Of a stretch of 64,000 bases of DNA, positions 1-7,250 are shown piece after piece. The stretch covers positions 1 through 64,000 of the forward strand of contig CALDUY010000013.1 in NCBI GenBank assembly GCA_937923405.1. The letters are read 5' to 3'. The first letter of the stretch is position 1. Each line of letters starts with the position of its first letter. The notes under the pieces were generated by a model. That model was given only the letters and a program-made list of their open reading frames with translations, had not been told where the DNA came from and did not search any database. Source of the DNA: an uncultured Gemmataceae bacterium. Its GTDB lineage: Bacteria > Planctomycetota > Planctomycetia > Gemmatales > Gemmataceae. Made by a program: the position numbers and the translations under genes.

Positions 1-6
1 CGGCAA

Positions 7-1839
7 TTATTCCTTACATGGAAACATCCGGTCAAGTTTTTCCATCGAGGAACTTTCGATCGGAGCGACTGCGTCGTGGAATCGCAACACGGCGAAAGAA
101 GTTCCCGAGACCCGCCGCCAGCCTTCGATTCCCTCGGGCAGGACGTTGCAGACCACGGCTCGCGCCCCGGCGAGCCGGCAGGCGGTCCACAGCCGCGTTC
201 GCTCTGTGGGCGAGGCTGACCACAGCCGTAGTGCCTCCTTATGCGACAATTCCGCCAGCACGGTAAAGCCGCCCAAGCGTGCCCAGTAGGCGTTGTAGGT
301 CAGGCCGATCGAGGCGACTTCATCGCCTGGCTCCAGCCCCAACCGGCGCAGCGAACTTGCTACCTGATAGTGCGGATGGGCCTCGCGCGACTCGCCGACG
401 GAGCTGGCTCTCGCCGCTTGACTAATGTCCTGTAGCGTATGGAGTCCGACCAACACGACCAGACAGCCCAGCAGCGAAACGCCAATCGGTCGCACCTGCA
501 TCTGCCGAGGATGCGGCAGCCGCACCGTGGCCAACAGTCCCACGAACAGGGGCACGACGAACGGTCCGGCGAGACGGCTTTCGGCATGACCGACCAAGAG
601 ATACAGCATCAGTCCCGCCAGAGCAGGGACCAGCAACGGCGAGTAGTCCCAGGCCGAGTTGAGAAATTGCCGGCTCCAAGAGAACCACCCGCCACGATGG
701 GTCGCTATTCCCAGCCCCACGAGGGCCGCTGTCGTCAGCGTCCAGCCGAAGAGTTGCTCGGCAAATAACGAGTGATAGTATCCTAGTACCCGAGTCGAGG
801 CCTTCAGTTGCTGACCCGCCTCCAGCCTGGGGCGGATCCCGGCGTAGTACCGTGAGGGATCGAACCACAAAGGACAGGTTTCTCCCGCCGACGAGCCGCA
901 CCAAGTGAGCAGCGGTACGCGGCTCAGTGCCCGGGGGTGGGCCGGTGTCAAAGGGGGGGCCATTCCAGCCAGCTGGTTGGGATGGGGCACTTGATTGACA
1001 TACCAGAGATAATTCAAACGTCCACTATCTCCGAAAGTCGGCTCGCCACGCGCCAGCGACAGCACCAGTACCCACGGTCCCGCGAGGGCGACGAATCCAG
1101 CCACAGCGTAGGCCAGCGGTCGCAGCCCTCTACGGATCGTCAGAAGCCCCACCAGCCCCAGGTAAACCCAGGCCAACGGAAACATCACAGCCTTAGCCAG
1201 ATAGGATAACCCTAGGACGACTCCTAGACAGCCCGCCGTGACTACTGAGAGCCTTCGCGCCAGCCGCAGTAGCAGCGTCGAGGCGAAGAGAACGCCCGAC
1301 AGCACGAGCAAATCCGGCGTCACCGCTCCGACGGTCACCAGGCGGAGCAGTACCATCGTGAACAGTGTGTAGGATAATCCCACGAGCAACCAGTCGGGCA
1401 ACAGATCGTGCCAGCGTTCGCGGAGCCATTCGCGCTCTTCGATTCGTCGCTGGAGCAGCTCGCGGAGCAGCGTCTCCAACGCCACGATTGCCAGCAGAGC
1501 TAGGCCGAGATTGACGACGTGAACCACGGTCGCTTCCCAGTACGGCACCGGGCGGACGATACCAAGAACCGCAGCTAGCAGCCACGAGTACAGCGGACTC
1601 CAGTAACTATTGATCGCCGAAGTCCAGTCGCCTTGGAGGTAGGCAGTCGCTACATCGAGGTAGGCCAGACCGTCTGGATTCATGCTGTGTCGTGAGGTGT
1701 AAGTCTGGGCGACGCAACCAAGCAAGGGAAGCAGTCGCCAGACGAAGAATGATGAGTTTGGACGGCGACTTGGGGTAACGGAGGACTGACTACTGACCGA
1801 GGAAAACTCGGTAATCGGAGCCGGGCTGAGCGTGTGCAT
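7..1839 (-). CDS. Membrane glycosyltransferase, PMT/ArnT-like (GT39/RgtA-D type)
   Basis: A protein of about 610 residues with roughly ten or more hydrophobic segments. The short N-terminal luminal motif MNPDGLAYLDVA around residue 55 resembles the first-loop acidic motif of lipid-phosphate-sugar-dependent (GT-C fold) glycosyltransferases, which move a sugar from a polyprenyl carrier to an acceptor outside the membrane. The C-terminal third is soluble and less hydrophobic. I chose the second ATG (1839) because AAGG lies six bases before it, whereas the ATG at 1845 directly abuts that same AAGG. The gene is complete (TAA at 7-9). It is divergent from a DegT-type sugar aminotransferase, so a role in surface glycan modification is a reasonable inference. 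The substrate cannot be read from the sequence. Confidence 0.75.
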   Translation of the reverse strand: MHTLSPAPITEFSSVSSQSSVTPSRRPNSSFFVWRLLPLLGCVAQTYTSRHSMNPDGLAYLDVATAYLQGDWTSAINSYWSPLYSWLLAAVLGIVRPVPYWEATVVHVVNLGLALLAIVALETLLRELLQRRIEEREWLRERWHDLLPDWLLVGLSYTLFTMVLLRLVTVGAVTPDLLVLSGVLFASTLLLRLARRLSVVTAGCLGVVLGLSYLAKAVMFPLAWVYLGLVGLLTIRRGLRPLAYAVAGFVALAGPWVLVLSLARGEPTFGDSGRLNYLWYVNQVPHPNQLAGMAPPLTPAHPRALSRVPLLTWCGSSAGETCPLWFDPSRYYAGIRPRLEAGQQLKASTRVLGYYHSLFAEQLFGWTLTTAALVGLGIATHRGGWFSWSRQFLNSAWDYSPLLVPALAGLMLYLLVGHAESRLAGPFVVPLFVGLLATVRLPHPRQMQVRPIGVSLLGCLVVLVGLHTLQDISQAARASSVGESREAHPHYQVASSLRRLGLEPGDEVASIGLTYNAYWARLGGFTVLAELSHKEALRLWSASPTERTRLWTACRLAGARAVVCNVLPEGIEGWRRVSGTSFAVLRFHDAVAPIESSSMEKLDRMFPCKE

Positions 1840-2006
1840 GGTCATCCTTAACCTTGGGGCTGTTGGGCTTGGTATTATGGGAAAATCAGGTGAAGCGGAT
1901 CAAGCCGAATTGTCGCCCTTGCCGTTCGACCTTGCCTTGACTTGAAGGTCGCATGAGAATAGCGTGAGGGACCGTCCCATCGAGTATCGTTGAAGGGAGT
2001 CAACGC
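1840..2006. promoter_or_regulatory. Divergent intergenic region with weak promoter candidate for the DegT gene
   Basis: The gap separates two divergent genes and must carry both promoters. On the plus strand TTGACT (1937-1942) is followed after 17 bases by TAGCGT (1960-1965), a modest sigma70-like pair. AGGGAG upstream of the ATG at 2007 is a clear ribosome binding site. No convincing operator was seen. Confidence 0.3.
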
Positions 2007-3164
2007 ATGTCCGCGACCCCGTCTACTGCTGTGCCGCTGTGTGATCTACTCACCCAGTATCGATCGCTGCAACCGCAACTGGAAGCAGCCGTGACTCGGG
2101 TACTGGCTTCCGGCCAGGTGATCCTCGGTCCGGAAGTGGCTGCCCTCGAAGAGGAGATTGCCGCTTACTGCAATGCCAGTCATGGGGTCGGCTGTGGTTC
2201 GGGGACCGAGGCGATTTCGCTGGCTTTGCATGCGTTGGAAATCGGTCCCGGCGACGAGGTGATCCTGCCGGCGTTTACCTTTTTCGCGACGGCAGGTTGC
2301 GTGGCACGCACGGGGGCCAGACCGGTCTTTGTCGACATTGATCCGGCTACGTTCAACCTCGATCCCGAGGATGTGGCGGCGAAGATCACGTCGCGAACCA
2401 AGGCGATTCTCGTGGTGCATCTGTTCGGGCAATGTGCCGAGATGACTCCGTTGTGGCGCATCGCCGAGCGCTATCATCTGCCGATCATCGAGGACGCTGC
2501 TCAGGCCCTAGGAGCGGAGTATCAGAACAAGCGAGCCGGCAGCCTCGGGTTGATGGGCTGTCTGAGCTTTTATCCCACCAAGAATCTCGGAGCCTACGGC
2601 GATGCGGGGTTGACCGTGACCAGTGATCCGGCGCTGGCCGCGCGGATGGCCTGCCTTCGCGTGCATGGCATGGAACCGCGTTACTATCACAAGTATCTGG
2701 GCTGGAACGCTCGCCTCGACGCGGTTCAGGCCTGTCTATTGCGTGTCAAGTTGCCCTACCTCGACACCTGGATCGGCCAGCGCCAAGCTGCCGCCGAACG
2801 CTATCATGCTCTGATCGAGCAGCATCATCTGACCGATTGGCTGGAGCGCCCCACGATTGCCCCGGACCGACGTCACACCTTCAATCAGTATGTGGTGCGG
2901 GTGGCTCGAGGAGAACGTGACGCTCTCGTGCGTCATCTCAAGAGCGAGGGAATCGGTTGCGAGATTTACTATCCATTGGCCCTGCATCAGCAGGAGTGCC
3001 TGGCCTATCTAGGCTACAAGACCGGCGATTTCCCGGTGAGCGAGTCGGCCAGTCGCTGCGTGCTGGCTTTGCCGATGTTCCCGGAGATCACCGCTGCCCA
3101 ACAGGAACGAGTGATCGCCAGCTGTGCCGTCCACCTGCGCCGCGCCCTCCGACGCGCTGGATAA
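2007..3164 (+). CDS. DegT/DnrJ/EryC1/StrS family sugar aminotransferase
   Basis: A 385-residue PLP-dependent fold-type I enzyme that moves an amino group onto a keto sugar nucleotide. Family landmarks are clear: GCGSGTEAI (phosphate/cofactor loop) near residue 65, PAFTFFATA near 90, the EDAAQALGA acidic motif that holds the pyridine ring near 165, and FYPTKNLGAYGDAG with Lys192 as the Schiff-base lysine. Length is normal for the family. The start at 2007 has AGGGAG seven bases upstream. The nearest neighbour is a divergent membrane glycosyltransferase, which fits synthesis and transfer of an amino sugar for the envelope, but the exact substrate (for example a UDP- or dTDP-4-keto or 3-keto sugar) is not resolvable here. 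A short palindromic repeat begins four bases after its stop codon. Confidence 0.93.
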   Translation: MSATPSTAVPLCDLLTQYRSLQPQLEAAVTRVLASGQVILGPEVAALEEEIAAYCNASHGVGCGSGTEAISLALHALEIGPGDEVILPAFTFFATAGCVARTGARPVFVDIDPATFNLDPEDVAAKITSRTKAILVVHLFGQCAEMTPLWRIAERYHLPIIEDAAQALGAEYQNKRAGSLGLMGCLSFYPTKNLGAYGDAGLTVTSDPALAARMACLRVHGMEPRYYHKYLGWNARLDAVQACLLRVKLPYLDTWIGQRQAAAERYHALIEQHHLTDWLERPTIAPDRRHTFNQYVVRVARGERDALVRHLKSEGIGCEIYYPLALHQQECLAYLGYKTGDFPVSESASRCVLALPMFPEITAAQQERVIASCAVHLRRALRRAG

Positions 3165-3168
3165 TTAG

Positions 3169-3284
3169 TGGTTGATTGCAGCTGAATTGTGAGGTGGCTC
3201 AGAAACGATTCGTCCCAGCGGAGGGCGTTAGCCCTCCGTGTGATTCGTTGCCTCAATTCACCTGGAATTGAACCACCAGCAACC
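3169..3284. repeat. Dispersed palindromic repeat, family A copy 1
   Basis: Begins TGGTTGATTGCAGCTGAA (3169-3186) and contains a perfect hairpin CGGAGGGC-GTTA-GCCCTCCG (3219-3238). The far end, read on the other strand, starts TGGTTG and matches the left end at 13 of 21 positions. The same left end and the same hairpin core occur at 53393-53575. It starts four bases after the TAA of the DegT gene. The hairpin could also act as a transcript end, although no T-run follows. Confidence 0.7.
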
Positions 3285-3391
3285 AAAAATTCGAGAGAAA
3301 ATCCCGGTGCGAAAAGAATTAAGAGTTTATCGAGTGAGAAACTATTTTTTCAAACCGGTTTCGCGCCTGGGTTCCGCGAGGTAACGCCGAA

Positions 3392-3886
3392 TCAGATCAG
3401 ATCGAGCATACGTTTGCTACCGCTGGTACGAGTGCGGTGGCACTCGCTGCAGTTGCCGCGGACAATTAGTGTGTGACCGCTGGGATGGAATTGATGCTCC
3501 TGGCAGACAGTTCGCAGCAGTTCTTCCAGCACTTTACTCTGAAACTCGATCATCTTACCGCACTTGCTGCACTGCAAATGCTCATGCTGCGGATAGCCGT
3601 AGTCGTGGTCATAGCAGACGCGCGGACCAATGTCGAGCTTGCGGAGCAGGCCGGCATCGACGAGTTTAGTCAAGGTACGATAAACGGTGGCACGGCTGAC
3701 GTCCAGGCCGGCTGCCTTCATGCCGTCGATGAGTTGGTCGGCGTCGAAGTGCTTGTGCTGACTGAAGATGTAACGAACCATGTCGCGCTGCTGTTCGGTG
3801 AACCGCTGCGGTTTGGCCCGACTGCTGAGATACTCGCGAAACTTCTCTTCGGGCGTATGAGCTACTTTCACCGCCGGTAACGACAC
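3392..3886 (-). CDS. fur: Fur-family metal-dependent transcriptional repressor
   Basis: A 164-residue Fur/PerR/Zur-type regulator: an N-terminal winged helix that binds DNA and a C-terminal metal-sensing dimerisation domain. Visible landmarks are HKHFDADQLI (a metal-site motif), the recognition helix SRATVYRTL, the HEHLQCSKCGKMIEF stretch with the first structural CxxC, and a second CSEC near the C-terminus, giving the usual Cys4 zinc site. I chose the GTG at 3886 because GAGGAGG lies six bases upstream; a TTG at 3910 would put that ribosome site inside the gene. A Fur-box-like dyad lies just upstream, suggesting autoregulation. Whether it senses iron, peroxide or zinc is not decidable from the sequence alone. 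Confidence 0.92.
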   Translation of the reverse strand: MSLPAVKVAHTPEEKFREYLSSRAKPQRFTEQQRDMVRYIFSQHKHFDADQLIDGMKAAGLDVSRATVYRTLTKLVDAGLLRKLDIGPRVCYDHDYGYPQHEHLQCSKCGKMIEFQSKVLEELLRTVCQEHQFHPSGHTLIVRGNCSECHRTRTSGSKRMLDLI

Positions 3887-3904
3887 GTTCGACCTCCTCG
3901 AACT

Positions 3905-3932
3905 AATCAATAATGATTCTTGATTATCAGTA
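3905..3932. promoter_or_regulatory. Putative Fur box upstream of the Fur-family gene
   Basis: An AT-rich dyad, AATCA(3906-3910)...TGATT, with interleaved ATAATGATTCTTGATTAT. It resembles the 7-1-7 Fur box pattern (TGATAAT and its inverse), which makes the Fur gene a candidate for autoregulation. The match is visual; binding is inferred. Confidence 0.45.
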
Positions 3933-4006
3933 TATCGGCAAGTGAGGTCGAAAAAAAGCCTCCAGCCCCTTTGTTGCTCCCAACAGAAAGGCTGGAGGTG
4001 AGGCGT

Positions 4007-4243
4007 TTAGCTGAACATTCGCTCCAGAGCAATGGCCAGCTTCTCCGGCGTATCATAAGTTCCCGCCGCGATTTCTCGCCTCACTCGCGCGACGAGATCG
4101 TGTCGAATCCCATCCTCGGTGGTGAGCCGTCCGCGACGTTCGTTCAAATCCTTCCGAATGACTTTCTGCGAGAGGCGGTCCTCCCCCCGACTATGTGAAC
4201 GAGATGCCGGGTCTTTCTGACAGGTCGAAGCGTAGTGATACAT
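4007..4243 (-). CDS. FlgM-like anti-sigma-28 domain protein
   Basis: A 78-residue protein. Its last 35 residues, ending RREIAAGTYDTPEKLAIALE, follow the FlgM C-terminal pattern in which an IxxGxYxxxxxKLAxAL helix pair binds the flagellar sigma factor FliA. The N-terminal half is polar and probably disordered, as in FlgM. The ATG at 4243 has GGGGAGA eight bases upstream; the frame stays open further upstream, but that part is compositionally unlike protein. No flagellar genes lie nearby, so the partner sigma factor is unknown. It lies between a Fur-family regulator and an RsbW-like anti-sigma kinase on the same strand. Confidence 0.65.
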   Translation of the reverse strand: MYHYASTCQKDPASRSHSRGEDRLSQKVIRKDLNERRGRLTTEDGIRHDLVARVRREIAAGTYDTPEKLAIALERMFS

Positions 4244-4565
4244 CTGTTCAATCTCCCCTATCGGTGCGACGAGTGCCGACCGACAGGTTATTCCGCGACA
4301 AGAGATGCGCGAAGATAAACCCCCGAAACCGCGCAGATAGGTAACCAGCGGTTTCGATTTCACGATGGGTTTGAGCGAGCCAACCCGGAGCCGCGGGAGG
4401 CGTCGAGGCTGGTAGATGGGTAGTGATCGACTGCCCACCGGTCCCGCTCTAGAGATTATTATCGACGGATGAGGCGAAGCGATTCAGGAAATCAGGTCTC
4501 CCAGCAGCGATCGGTTCGTCGGGGGTATCTGGGGAAACTGTTATGCCTGGGATGCGTCTGGCGCG
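4244..4565. other. Gap with no recognised gene
   Basis: About 320 bases between the FlgM-like gene and the RsbW-like gene. Open frames cross it, but none has a ribosome site, family motif or coding-like composition. It probably holds the promoter of the FlgM-like gene. No clear hairpin terminator was found. Confidence 0.4.
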
Positions 4566-4997
4566 TCAGGCGCGCCCCACGGGGTGCAGCCGTTTCACCA
4601 TTCGCAAGGTATTTCCATGAACTCCGCGTGGTTCGACGGAGATCTCGTCCATCAGACGGCGCATGAGGAAGACCCCGCGACCGCCGACCCGTAGCTCTCC
4701 AGGGTTCAGATGCGGCACAGAGGCCAAGTCAAACGGATCACCTTCGTCGTGCAGAACGATTTCCACCTGATCGGGGTTGAGATAGCACTGAATCTGCAGC
4801 TGAGCTTCGGGCCGTTCGCGATGAGCATGCCGCATGACGTTGTTGGTCGCTTCATCAGTGGCCAGGACCACGGCATGCGTGTCGCGTTCGTCCAAACCGG
4901 CGACTTGACACACCGCCTCGACAAAAGCCCTAGCCAGGGCGAGTAACCGTAGATCGCTGGGGATAGTGAGCGACCACGGCGGAGAGTCAGGAGCCAT
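4566..4997 (-). CDS. RsbW/SpoIIAB-like anti-sigma factor histidine-kinase-like ATPase
   Basis: A 143-residue GHKL-type ATPase (HATPase_c_2). The N box is ATDEATNNVMRHAH, the G1 box is LHDEGDPFD and the G2 box is GGRGVFLMRRLMD. Such proteins bind an alternative sigma factor and are released when they phosphorylate an anti-anti-sigma partner. Length matches stand-alone RsbW-type proteins. I chose the ATG at 4997 because GGAG lies eight bases upstream; an in-frame TTG at 5042 is possible. No anti-anti-sigma (STAS) or sigma gene is adjacent, so its partner lies elsewhere. Confidence 0.85.
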   Translation of the reverse strand: MAPDSPPWSLTIPSDLRLLALARAFVEAVCQVAGLDERDTHAVVLATDEATNNVMRHAHRERPEAQLQIQCYLNPDQVEIVLHDEGDPFDLASVPHLNPGELRVGGRGVFLMRRLMDEISVEPRGVHGNTLRMVKRLHPVGRA

Positions 4998-5180
4998 ACT
5001 AGATGCTCCAGCACACGGCGGGGGAGCAGAAACTTTATCCAACCACTTTGTAAGACTATATCCAGCTGCTGCGCCGACAGCAAGGCGAGAGCCTGAACAC
5101 TCGGGGTACTCGCTTTCTCTGTTTAACCCTACTTGCTAGAGTGAGTTACGGTGCTGTGGTCCTCTTCTGGGGCAACCGCC

Positions 5181-5930
5181 ATGTCCAACTTCCGCCTGAC
5201 GCTTAGTTATGACGGGACCGAGTTTCACGGCTGGCAAACGCAACCCGGCTTCCGCACCGTGCAGGAAACCCTCGAACAGGCCATCGCGCGCGTGACCCAA
5301 CTCCCGCGCGTTCGTGTCAACGCCAGCGGTCGTACTGACACGGGCGTTCACGCCATCGCACAGGTGGTCAACGTTCATTTAGACACGACTCTTGACGCCA
5401 GCACTCTGCGCCGAGCGATCAACGCTCATCTTCCCGAAGACGTTCTGGTTCGCGATTGTGTCCCCGCAGCTGAGGGGTTCGACGCCAACCGTGATGCGAT
5501 CGGTAAGCACTACCGCTACATCCTGCACGATGGCGACGTACCCGATCTGTTTCAACGCCGCTATTGCTACCACACGCGGTGGAAACTCGATGCCGAGGTG
5601 ATGGCTCAAGCCGCGGGCGTGCTGCGCGGCAGACATGACTTTCGCTGCTTCGAGACGGAATGGCCCAATCGGGCCAGCAGCGTTCGCACCATCACTCGGT
5701 TGGACGTAACTCGCGAAGCCGATCGTGTGCTGATTGATGTGGAAGCGGACGGCTTCCTGTACAATATGGTCAGGGCGATCACCGGGACGCTACTGAACGT
5801 GGGACGAGGGTATTGGCCGGCCTCACGCGTAGCGGAAATTCTCGCCTCTGGACAGCGTGCCCAAGCCGGACCAACGGTTCCGCCACGCGGCCTTTTTCTG
5901 ATGCGAGTGGACTACGAGCGCGACGCATGA
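5181..5930 (+). CDS. truA: tRNA pseudouridine(38-40) synthase TruA
   Basis: A 249-residue enzyme that isomerises uridines 38-40 in the tRNA anticodon arm. Seen directly: SYDGTEFHGWQ at the N-terminus, the catalytic motif ASGRTDTGVHA with Asp53, KHYRYIL in the middle, and FLYNMVRAITGTLLNVGRG near the C-terminus, all in the expected order. The ATG at 5181 begins the conserved N-terminal strand (MSNFRLTLSYDG); an in-frame upstream start at 5151 would add ten unconserved residues. Its stop overlaps the start of aroA in an ATGA, so the two are translationally coupled. Confidence 0.96.
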   Translation: MSNFRLTLSYDGTEFHGWQTQPGFRTVQETLEQAIARVTQLPRVRVNASGRTDTGVHAIAQVVNVHLDTTLDASTLRRAINAHLPEDVLVRDCVPAAEGFDANRDAIGKHYRYILHDGDVPDLFQRRYCYHTRWKLDAEVMAQAAGVLRGRHDFRCFETEWPNRASSVRTITRLDVTREADRVLIDVEADGFLYNMVRAITGTLLNVGRGYWPASRVAEILASGQRAQAGPTVPPRGLFLMRVDYERDA

Positions 5931-7237
5931 TGGATTCCTTTTCCTATCCGAATACGCTGTCAATTTCTCCCTTGGAACGTCCCCCGTGTGTCACCCTCGC
6001 TCCGCCGGGTTCCAAGAGCCTCACCAACCGCGCCTTGATCCTCGCCGCCCTCTCCAGTGTGCGTCAGCCGCAGCGGCTTCTTGGGTGCCTCCGCTGCGAG
6101 GATACCGAAGTCTGCATCACGGCCTTGCGACAACTGGGCTACCAAGTCACGACTGATTGGAACGCTTCTCAGCCCGTCGTGACGGTATTTCGTGGCGATC
6201 GTCCTGTAGTGCCGGCTCGCTCGGCGGACATAAACGTGGCCAACTCCGGCACCTCGATGCGGTTTCTCACCGCCCTGGTTGCTCTGGGCCAGGGACGTTA
6301 TCGCCTTGATGGCATCCCCCGCATGCGAGAACGGCCCATCGCCGATCTGTTGGAAGCCCTTGATCAGTTGGGGATCAAGGCCAGTAGTGAGACGGGCAAT
6401 GGTTGTCCGCCGGTGGTTCTCGATGGCGGCACTTGGGGCGGCGGCACCGTTCGAGTGCGTGGCGACGTGTCCAGTCAATTCCTCAGCGGCTTGCTGCTGG
6501 TCGCTCCGTTTGCCCCGCAACCGACCAAGTTTGAACTGGTCGGCGACCTGGTCTCACAACCGTATGTCGAGATGACCTGTCGCATGTTGCATCAGTGGCG
6601 ACTGACGGCGACTTCTCATGCCCCCTACGTCGTGCCCGCGCCGCAGACCACTGAGGGACCGCCGGACGGAGTTTATGTCATCGAACCGGACGCCTCGGCA
6701 GCGAGCTACTTCTTCGCTGCCGCCGCCATCACTCAGGGCCGCGTCACCATTCTGGGGCTGTCTGACCACAGCTTGCAGGGCGATGTTCGTTTCGTTGACG
6801 TGCTGGAACGCATGGGCTGTCTGGTCGAGCGTGGTCCGGACTCGATTACGGTCGAGGGACGACCGCTGACTGGCACCGACGTGGGAATGAACGACATCAG
6901 TGACACCGTCATGACACTTGGAGCCGTCGCTCTGTTTGCCCGAGGACCGACCACTATTCGCAACGTCGCACACATTCGCCACAAAGAGACGGATCGACTT
7001 CACGCGCTGGCCACGGAACTGCGGCGAGTCGGGGCTGCGGTCGAACTGTTCGATGACGGGTTGACGATCACGCCGAGTTCCTTGCGACCGGTGACGTTCC
7101 AAACTTATAACGACCATCGCATGGCGATGAGCCTGGCCCTGGTCGGTTTGGTGCAGCCGGGCATCGTGATTGACCAGCCGCGGTGCGTCGCCAAGACCTA
7201 CCCGGGCTTTTTCACCGATCTGGACCAGCTGCGTTAA
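5927..7237 (+). CDS. aroA: 3-phosphoshikimate 1-carboxyvinyltransferase (EPSP synthase)
   Basis: A 436-residue shikimate pathway enzyme that joins PEP to shikimate-3-phosphate. Motifs seen in order: PGSKSLTNRALI (substrate and PEP lysine), NSGTSMRFLTAL, RMRERPIADLLEALDQLG, SSQFLSGLL, EPDASAASYFFAAAAI, KETDRLHALATELRRVGA, and YNDHRMAMSLAL near the C-terminus. The ATG at 5927 overlaps the truA stop by four bases; a second ATG follows immediately, and either would give a normal length. The NSGTSMRF loop departs from the common NAGTAMR (Ser for both Ala), a region linked to inhibitor sensitivity in this family; the effect here is unknown. It is followed by a secreted protein gene and aroC. Confidence 0.96.
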   Translation: MMDSFSYPNTLSISPLERPPCVTLAPPGSKSLTNRALILAALSSVRQPQRLLGCLRCEDTEVCITALRQLGYQVTTDWNASQPVVTVFRGDRPVVPARSADINVANSGTSMRFLTALVALGQGRYRLDGIPRMRERPIADLLEALDQLGIKASSETGNGCPPVVLDGGTWGGGTVRVRGDVSSQFLSGLLLVAPFAPQPTKFELVGDLVSQPYVEMTCRMLHQWRLTATSHAPYVVPAPQTTEGPPDGVYVIEPDASAASYFFAAAAITQGRVTILGLSDHSLQGDVRFVDVLERMGCLVERGPDSITVEGRPLTGTDVGMNDISDTVMTLGAVALFARGPTTIRNVAHIRHKETDRLHALATELRRVGAAVELFDDGLTITPSSLRPVTFQTYNDHRMAMSLALVGLVQPGIVIDQPRCVAKTYPGFFTDLDQLR

Positions 7238-7250
7238 GGGAGATTCGCTG

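Noticed and set aside
3219..3238. Hairpin after the DegT gene as a rho-independent terminator
   Set aside because: There is no T-run, and the same hairpin core recurs in another element copy, so it is better explained as part of repeat family A.
4244..4438. N-terminal extension of the FlgM-like frame
   Set aside because: A strong ribosome site precedes the ATG at 4243, and the extension is unlike FlgM.
5960..7117. Minus-strand frames over aroA
   Set aside because: aroA carries every family motif; the reverse frames have none.
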